Below, one piece after another: positions 6,039 through 10,380 of a DNA stretch of 10,380 nt. The position numbers and the translations under genes were made by a program. The stretch is taken from NCBI GenBank assembly GCA_002418185.1, contig DIDN01000032.1:1-10380 (forward strand), written 5' to 3'. Source of the stretch: Deltaproteobacteria bacterium UBA5799 (GTDB lineage Bacteria > Desulfobacterota > GWC2-55-46). Under the pieces are notes generated by a model. The model searched no databases. It was not told the origin of the DNA and saw nothing but the letters and a program-made list of their open reading frames with translations. Each line of letters opens with the position of its first letter. Within the stretch, counting starts at the first letter, position 1.

Positions 6039-6946
6039 TCCAGAAACCCCCTTACAAGCCCTATTATACAGTTTTTGTCCGCCGGATTGAACCATCTTAT
6101 TTCAGGGTCCTTCCTGAACCACGTCATCTGCCTTTTGGCGTAGTGCCTCGTATTCCTCTTTATGAGCCTTACGGCCTCTTCGAAGGCGTACTCTCCCTCT
6201 ATGAAGCCTGTCATCTCCTTATAACCCAAACCGCGCATCGGCTTCAAGCCGGAATGGTATCCCGTTGAAAGGAGCCTTTTCGTCTCGTCCAGGAGACCTG
6301 CCTTGACCATCCCCTCGACGCGCCTGTCTATGGCCGAGTAGAGCTCTGTCCTGTCCATCGTAAGCCCGACCTTCAGCGTCTCAAAGGGGGCCGGGGCAAA
6401 GGAGTGCTCTTTCTGGAACTCCGATATGGGCCTTTTGGAGAGGCTGTATACCTCCAGGGCCCTTATGAGCCTGTGGAGGTTGTTGGGGTGTATGCGGGCG
6501 GCGCTTACTGGGTCCACCTCGCGAAGCTTCTCATGGAGCGCTTCCCTTCCCTTCCTCCCGGCCTCTTCGAGGAGGTCTCTACGGAGTCCCCAGTCAGCTT
6601 CCGGCCCCTCGAAGAGCCCCTGGGTAAGGGCCTTTATGTAAAGGCCCGTGCCCCCGGCGATTATGGCCCTCTTTCCCCTTCCGTGTATCTCCCGTATACT
6701 GCGGAGGGCGTCATCCCTGAACCGGGCGGCAGTGTACTCTTCCGAAGGGTCTACTATGCTTATGAGGTGGTGGGGTATGCCGGCCATTTCAGCTTCCGCG
6801 GGCTTGGCCGTGCCTGTATCCATGTGTTTGTAGACCTGCATGGAATCGGCGCTTATGACCTCGCCGTCAAAGAGACGCGCAAGCTCTATTGCCAGTGCCG
6901 ATTTGCCGGATGCGGTGGGCCCGGCTATGACGACAAGCTTTTCCAT
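6035..6946 (-). CDS. miaA: tRNA dimethylallyltransferase
   Basis: A 303-residue enzyme that transfers a dimethylallyl group from dimethylallyl diphosphate to N6 of adenosine 37 in tRNAs reading UNN codons. GPTASGKS (residues 9-16) is the P-loop-like motif. It is followed by GEVISADSMQVYKHMDTGTAK, HHLISIVDP, IIAGGTGLYIKAL and near the C-terminus RQMTWFRKD, all standard MiaA signatures. Length is normal. I use ATG at 6946: the alternative TTG 15 nt upstream would place the likely -10 box TATAAT inside the gene. No ribosome binding site precedes the ATG, consistent with leaderless translation. It lies 26 nt after the metallophosphoesterase gene and two genes after mutL, preserving the mutL-miaA linkage known from E. 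coli. Confidence 0.96.
   Translation of the reverse strand: MEKLVVIAGPTASGKSALAIELARLFDGEVISADSMQVYKHMDTGTAKPAEAEMAGIPHHLISIVDPSEEYTAARFRDDALRSIREIHGRGKRAIIAGGTGLYIKALTQGLFEGPEADWGLRRDLLEEAGRKGREALHEKLREVDPVSAARIHPNNLHRLIRALEVYSLSKRPISEFQKEHSFAPAPFETLKVGLTMDRTELYSAIDRRVEGMVKAGLLDETKRLLSTGYHSGLKPMRGLGYKEMTGFIEGEYAFEEAVRLIKRNTRHYAKRQMTWFRKDPEIRWFNPADKNCIIGLVRGFLD
6047..6053 (-). promoter_or_regulatory. Ribosome binding site that decides the TTG start at 6038
   Basis: AAGGGGG on the minus strand ends 8 nt before TTG (6038-6036). It lies inside the last codons of miaA. No comparable site precedes the longer alternative start at 6095. Confidence 0.6.
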
Positions 6947-6952
6947 CGGGAA

Positions 6953-6981
6953 ATTATACAATTTTCAAAGGCTTATGTCAC
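6953..6981 (-). promoter_or_regulatory. Promoter for miaA, predicted leaderless
   Basis: On the minus strand GTGACA (6981-6976, 5 of 6 matches) is followed after 17 bp by a perfect TATAAT (6958-6953). Six nt, TTCCCG, separate it from the ATG at 6946. The -35 box overlaps the last codons of the metallophosphoesterase gene, so this would be an internal promoter in the long operon. Confidence 0.6.
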
Positions 6982-7797
6982 GAGACGGATGAGGGTTATC
7001 TCAGGCGGGCAGTTGAACCTTACGGGTATCGTGACGACTCCCACGCCCCTTGATACATAGACCTGTGTAGCCCCGTTCCGGACGAGGCCGCCCGCGTATT
7101 TCTGGCCGAAGCCGGAGGGCACGACAGGGGCGAACGAGAATGGGAGCCTTACCTGGCCGCCGTGGGTGTGCCCGGAAAGGACGAGGTCTACCCGCTCGTT
7201 TCCGGGGAGGAACTCCGCGTAATCGGGGTGGTGGGAGAGGAGCACCCTGGGCACATCCTTTGGTGCGCCGCTCAGGGCCTCTCTTGCGTCGGGCGCGTCT
7301 TCGAGATAGTCCCTTACCCCTCCTATGCAGAGCGCGTCTTTACCTGACTCAATCAGGATGTGGCTGTTCTGAAGAAGCGGGACCCGGTAGGCCTCCATGA
7401 CCTCTTCGGTGTAGTCCATACCGATAAAGTGGTCGTGGTTTCCGAGGACGGCCAGCGTCCCGAAGCGGGCCTTGAGCCGGGAAAGGGCCTTTATGACAGG
7501 GGGCATGTACTCCCTGCCGTCGTCGATATAGTCGCCGGTGAGGACAAAGAGGTCGGGGGCGAGGCTGTTCGCCTCATCCACCACACTTTCTATGTAGCCC
7601 AGGCCAACAACAGGGCTGTGGTGGATGTCGGTAAGGTGGCAGATGGCGAACCCGTTAAAGGCAGGGGGCAGGCCGCTTATCCTGACCGCAGCCTCCTGGA
7701 CCCTTACGCCCCTCGGCGCCAGCACCGTGCTCTCGAATAGGAGAGCGCCGCCAAGGAGCGCCCCGCCCCTCAGGAAGTCGCGGCGGGAGACCCTCAC
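6973..7797 (-). CDS. Tat-exported metallophosphoesterase (YkuE/YaeI type)
   Basis: A 274-residue calcineurin-like phosphoesterase. The dinuclear-metal motifs occur in order: DIH (57-59), GDYID (88-92), GNHD (119-122), SHHPDY (188-193) and GHTHGGQ (209-215). The N-terminus SRRDFLR (4-10) followed by GGALLGGALL is a twin-arginine signal, so it should be exported folded or anchored outside the cytoplasmic membrane. YaeI/YkuE relatives act on phosphodiesters, and lipid-linked substrates have been proposed, but the substrate here is unknown. The start is GTG, with GGAGG about 10 nt upstream inside a GTGAGG-rich stretch at the end of mutL; in-frame codons just upstream are not starts. It begins 7 nt after the mutL stop and lies before miaA. 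Confidence 0.9.
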   Translation of the reverse strand: MRVSRRDFLRGGALLGGALLFESTVLAPRGVRVQEAAVRISGLPPAFNGFAICHLTDIHHSPVVGLGYIESVVDEANSLAPDLFVLTGDYIDDGREYMPPVIKALSRLKARFGTLAVLGNHDHFIGMDYTEEVMEAYRVPLLQNSHILIESGKDALCIGGVRDYLEDAPDAREALSGAPKDVPRVLLSHHPDYAEFLPGNERVDLVLSGHTHGGQVRLPFSFAPVVPSGFGQKYAGGLVRNGATQVYVSRGVGVVTIPVRFNCPPEITLIRLVT

Positions 7798-7804
7798 CTC
7801 ACCC

Positions 7805-9559
7805 TCACCTCCCGAAGAAGGACTCTATCTCCCTCCTTGAGAGCCTCTTCACTACCGGCCTGCCGTGGGGGCAGTGCCCGGCAAAGTCTATCCTGGCCAT
7901 CTCTTTCAAAAGGGCCTGGGCCTCTTCTTTCCTTAGCGGCCTCGGCCCCCTTATGACGCTGTGGCATGCTATCCTCATTAGCGCGGACTCGACCCTCTCC
8001 TCGGTCTTCCGGCTGCCGCCGTGAAAGGAGAGTTCTTCGGCCAGGTCCTTTATGAGCGAGGCCGAGCTCCTGCCCGCAAGGAGGTCCGGCACGGACTTAA
8101 GCAGGAAGGTCTCACCCCCGGACTTCACGGAAGGGCCGAAGGGCATGAGCTCGAAACCCAGCTCCGAGAGGCTATCAAGGACCCTTAGAAGCGTCTCTTT
8201 CTCCCCGGGCGACGTCTCTATCCTCTCAGGGAGAAGGAGGGCCTGGCTCTTTATGGGGCCTGAGGCGAGCCTTTTCTTCAAGGCCTCGAAGGCGCACCTC
8301 TCGGCAGCGCCGTGCTGGTCTATCAGGTATGCTTCTCCGCCGTCCTCCGGGCCTTGGGCTACGATAAATTCGCCCCAGAGCTGGCCTATCACCTCAAGGT
8401 ACAGGAACTCGGGGTTCCTGACCCCCTCAATATCCTCCTTTGTTTCAGAAAAACCGAGCTGGACAGGCCTTTCGAGGTACATCGCCCCGCTCTCATTAAG
8501 CGCCGGAGCCTTTCCCTGCCGCTCCAGGCCCGCATAGGAAACCGCCTCCCTGGAGGCTGTCCCGTGTATCCCGGAACCGAAAGGCCTCGTCCTGGCCGAG
8601 AGCGCGCCCCGGACCGCGAACCTCACCAGGTCGTAGACATAGCTCTGGTTACGGAACCTCACCTCGCTCTTTGAGGGGTGGATGTTTACGTCAACGTCCT
8701 CGGGCGGGACATTGAGGTCCAGGACGGCAAAGGGGTATCTCCCGCCGAGCAGGCCCCCGTATCCTTCGAGTATAGCACGGTTGACGGACCTGTCGCGGAC
8801 CCACCTGCCGTTTACGAAGGTATGGATGTGCCTGGCAGTGGGGTAACTCAAGTCGACAGGGCCGACAAAACCGGAAAGGTCGGGCGTTTCCACCTCGACA
8901 AGCTTCCCGGCCACATCCGGGCCGAAGAGGTCCGATATCCTCTGCCTCAACGTGCCTGGGAGCGCATCGAGCGGCCTTCCAGAGCCGTGCACGATCCTCA
9001 TGCGCTTATCCGGGTTTATGAGGGATATCCTTTTGAAGGTATCGAGTATGCGGCCGTACTCGGCTTCCGCCCCGCGCATGAACTTGAGCCTCGCCGGTGT
9101 GTTGTAGAAGAGGTCTTTTACCTCGATTGAAGTGCCCTCCGGGCAGCCGTCGGAGGCTACGACCGGCTCTCCTCCCCCCCTGACCTCGACCATCGTGCCC
9201 TCGACCTCGCCGGGCCGCCTGGTCCTGAGCGTCACGGTCGAGACGGCAGAGATGCTTGCAAGGGCCTCGCCCCTGAAACCCATGGTCAATATCCTTTCGA
9301 GGTCCTCCTCGCTCTCGATCTTGGAGGTGGCATGGCGGGCAAAGGCCAGGGAGGCGTCCTCCCTCGAAATCCCGGAGCCGTTGTCAACGACGCGGATGAG
9401 CCTCTTTCCGCCCTCGGCCACTGTCACGGAAATGACCGTGGCCCCGGCGTCAATGGAGTTCTCGAGGAGCTCTTTCAAGACGCTCTCCGGCCTTTCCACC
9501 ACCTCGCCGGCGGCAATCTTCGAGGCAAGTGACTTATCGAGGAGCCTTATCCTTTTCAT
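7805..9559 (-). CDS. mutL: DNA mismatch repair protein MutL, endonuclease type
   Basis: A 584-residue MutL. The N-terminal GHKL ATPase has ELLENSIDAGA (30-40; Glu30, Asn34), DNGSGI (59-64), RHATSK (75-80), GFRGEALASI (94-103) and LFYNTPARLKFM (150-161). After a short variable linker (about 320-385) comes the dimerisation/nuclease domain. It includes DQHGAAERCAFE (414-425), which fits the metal-binding DQHA-X2-E-X4-E motif with Gly for Ala, plus ACHSVIRG (531-538) and CPHGRP (563-568). QALLLP (439-444) resembles the sliding-clamp-binding motif of such MutLs. It should nick the discontinuous strand after MutS signalling, unlike MutH-dependent E. coli MutL. mutS is not in the window. The ATG has no ribosome binding site and lies 6 nt from a -10 box. 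It heads the minus-strand run that continues through the phosphoesterase and miaA. Confidence 0.97.
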   Translation of the reverse strand: MKRIRLLDKSLASKIAAGEVVERPESVLKELLENSIDAGATVISVTVAEGGKRLIRVVDNGSGISREDASLAFARHATSKIESEEDLERILTMGFRGEALASISAVSTVTLRTRRPGEVEGTMVEVRGGGEPVVASDGCPEGTSIEVKDLFYNTPARLKFMRGAEAEYGRILDTFKRISLINPDKRMRIVHGSGRPLDALPGTLRQRISDLFGPDVAGKLVEVETPDLSGFVGPVDLSYPTARHIHTFVNGRWVRDRSVNRAILEGYGGLLGGRYPFAVLDLNVPPEDVDVNIHPSKSEVRFRNQSYVYDLVRFAVRGALSARTRPFGSGIHGTASREAVSYAGLERQGKAPALNESGAMYLERPVQLGFSETKEDIEGVRNPEFLYLEVIGQLWGEFIVAQGPEDGGEAYLIDQHGAAERCAFEALKKRLASGPIKSQALLLPERIETSPGEKETLLRVLDSLSELGFELMPFGPSVKSGGETFLLKSVPDLLAGRSSASLIKDLAEELSFHGGSRKTEERVESALMRIACHSVIRGPRPLRKEEAQALLKEMARIDFAGHCPHGRPVVKRLSRREIESFFGR

Positions 9560-9565
9560 ACGGGG

Positions 9566-9594
9566 ATTTTACTACTTGGGAAAGGAAATGCCAA
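9566..9594 (-). promoter_or_regulatory. Promoter for mutL, predicted leaderless
   Basis: On the minus strand TTGGCA (9594-9589, 5 of 6 matches) is followed after 17 bp by TAAAAT (9571-9566, 5 of 6). Six nt, CCCCGT, then lead to the ATG at 9559. It occupies most of the 53-nt gap between the glycosylase gene's stop and mutL, and would drive the long downstream operon. Confidence 0.6.
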
Positions 9595-9612
9595 GCGGTA
9601 GAGGAAAAAACG

Positions 9613-10272
9613 CTAAGGGAGGTGCCTTGAAAGCGGACAGGAGTCGCACCTGGGCTCCCCGGGCCTGCAGAAGTCCTTTCCGGTCCGCACAATGAGGGCG
9701 TGGTATTCATTGAATATGCGCGCATCCGGAGGCAGGTTCTCCATGAAGAGGGCCTTGACCTCCTCGTAGCCTGCGCCGCCCCCGACAAGCCCGTGCCTCT
9801 CGAATATCCTTTTGGTATAAGCGTCGACCACGAACTCCGGGCGGCCCGCGGCGTAAAGGATAATGGAATCGGCGGTCTCCGGGCCGATGCCGTTTATGGA
9901 AAGGAGCTCTGGCCTGAGCTTTCGAGAGTCCTGCCTAAGGAGTTTATCAAGACTCCCCTTGTGCTCAAAGTAGAGGTGGTCGAGGAAGCTTCTGAGCCTC
10001 CTGGCCTTGATGTTGAAGTAACCTGCTGGCCTTATTAGGCCTGCAAGCTCATTGTGCGGCAGCGCGCGCATCCGTTCGGGGCAGAGGACCTTCCTTTCCC
10101 GGAGGTTCCTTATGGCCTTCTCGACATTGGTCCAGGCAGTGTTCTGGGTGAGGATTGCCCCTGTGATTACCTCGAAGCGGGTCCTCCCCGGCCACCAGCC
10201 CTGGGGGCCGAAGGCCGAAAAGAGTGAGGAATAATAGGAAGTAAGGATTGAAGAAAGGTTGCCGCGCTTCAT
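9613..10272 (-). CDS. Endonuclease III-family HhH-GPD DNA glycosylase (MagIII-like)
   Basis: A 219-residue base-excision-repair glycosylase of the endonuclease III superfamily, nearest to the group with Helicobacter MagIII and archaeal-like members. ITGAILTQNTAWTNVEKAI (36-54) is the substrate-side helix. LLSINGIGPETADSI (123-137) is the helix-hairpin-helix and FVVDAYTKRIF (147-157) carries the catalytic Asp150. The lysine used by bifunctional endonuclease III (GVGRKTA) is replaced by Glu132, so pure glycosylase activity without beta-lyase is expected. The C-terminus has Cys202, Cys209 and Cys212 in the C-X6-C-X2-C spacing of the [4Fe-4S] loop, but the fourth Cys is absent and the protein ends seven residues later. 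The ATG has no clear ribosome binding site. The lesion recognised (alkylated bases or others) cannot be told. It is upstream of mutL on the same strand. Confidence 0.88.
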   Translation of the reverse strand: MKRGNLSSILTSYYSSLFSAFGPQGWWPGRTRFEVITGAILTQNTAWTNVEKAIRNLRERKVLCPERMRALPHNELAGLIRPAGYFNIKARRLRSFLDHLYFEHKGSLDKLLRQDSRKLRPELLSINGIGPETADSIILYAAGRPEFVVDAYTKRIFERHGLVGGGAGYEEVKALFMENLPPDARIFNEYHALIVRTGKDFCRPGEPRCDSCPLSRHLP

Positions 10273-10337
10273 CGTAATCGAATCGAATTGCCCTTTTTCC
10301 GGAGGGGATTGGAATATCGGCGCGCACAGGCCCTACG

Positions 10338-10380
10338 CCCCTGTCGCAAAAGGCCCTTTAACGCGCTGCCGCGCTTTCGG
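10338..10380 (-). repeat. Dispersed repeat copy B, cut by the window edge
   Basis: Read on the minus strand this matches the repeat at 2906-2949: CCGAAA, then the identical 18-nt core, then GGGCCTTTTGCGACAGGGG. It lies upstream of the glycosylase gene and runs into the window edge, so its full extent is not visible. A small hairpin, ACAGG/CCTGT (about 10326-10344), overlaps its inner end. Confidence 0.6.

Noticed and set aside
1..10380. CRISPR arrays, tRNA or rRNA genes, transposase or phage genes
   Set aside because: No regularly spaced repeats, cloverleaf-like sequences or recognisable mobile-element proteins were seen on either strand.

Overview
The window is a GC-rich (roughly 60 %) bacterial chromosomal segment with densely packed genes, frequent AGG arginine and ATA isoleucine codons, and many GTG/TTG starts. 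The gene content (Pyrococcus-type hydrogenase electron-transfer subunits, an IscR-type Fe-S regulator, an endonuclease-type MutL, an archaeal-like endonuclease III homologue) and the intergenic palindromic repeats suggest an anaerobic or facultative bacterium of the Desulfobacterota/Nitrospirota kind. That assignment is inference; no rRNA gene or marker in the window fixes it.

Left part (1-2790). An IscR-like Rrf2 regulator on the minus strand (67-543) is divergent from a two-gene plus-strand operon (721-2608). The operon encodes a multi-[4Fe-4S] protein and an FAD/NAD(P)/[2Fe-2S] protein that match the beta and gamma subunits of Pyrococcus-type sulfhydrogenase, but no hydrogenase catalytic subunits follow. 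A strong hairpin-plus-T-tract terminator closes the operon. The regulator's promoter carries a close match to the E. coli IscR type 1 operator over its -35 box, so autoregulation through Fe-S status is likely and control of the redox operon is plausible.

Middle (2609-3048). This 440-bp gene-free stretch holds the terminator and four different palindromic or repeat-like elements. One of them recurs, inverted, at the right edge of the window (10338-10380).

Right part (3049-9559, minus strand). Transcription runs right to left through mutL, a Tat-exported metallophosphoesterase, miaA, a secreted FlgT-like protein, a GNA1162-like lipoprotein, pgsA and a cardiolipin-synthase-like phospholipase D. 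Gaps are short or genes overlap by 4 nt, so this looks like one long operon (with an extra promoter before miaA) joining mismatch repair, tRNA modification, envelope proteins and anionic phospholipid synthesis. Upstream of it, 9613-10272 is an endonuclease III-family DNA glycosylase.

The most unusual signal is promoter layout. Three genes (721, miaA, mutL) each have a good -35/-10 pair with a 17-bp spacer whose -10 ends only 6-8 nt before the start codon, and no ribosome binding site, so their mRNAs are predicted to be leaderless. I found no clearly novel defence or mobile system in the window.
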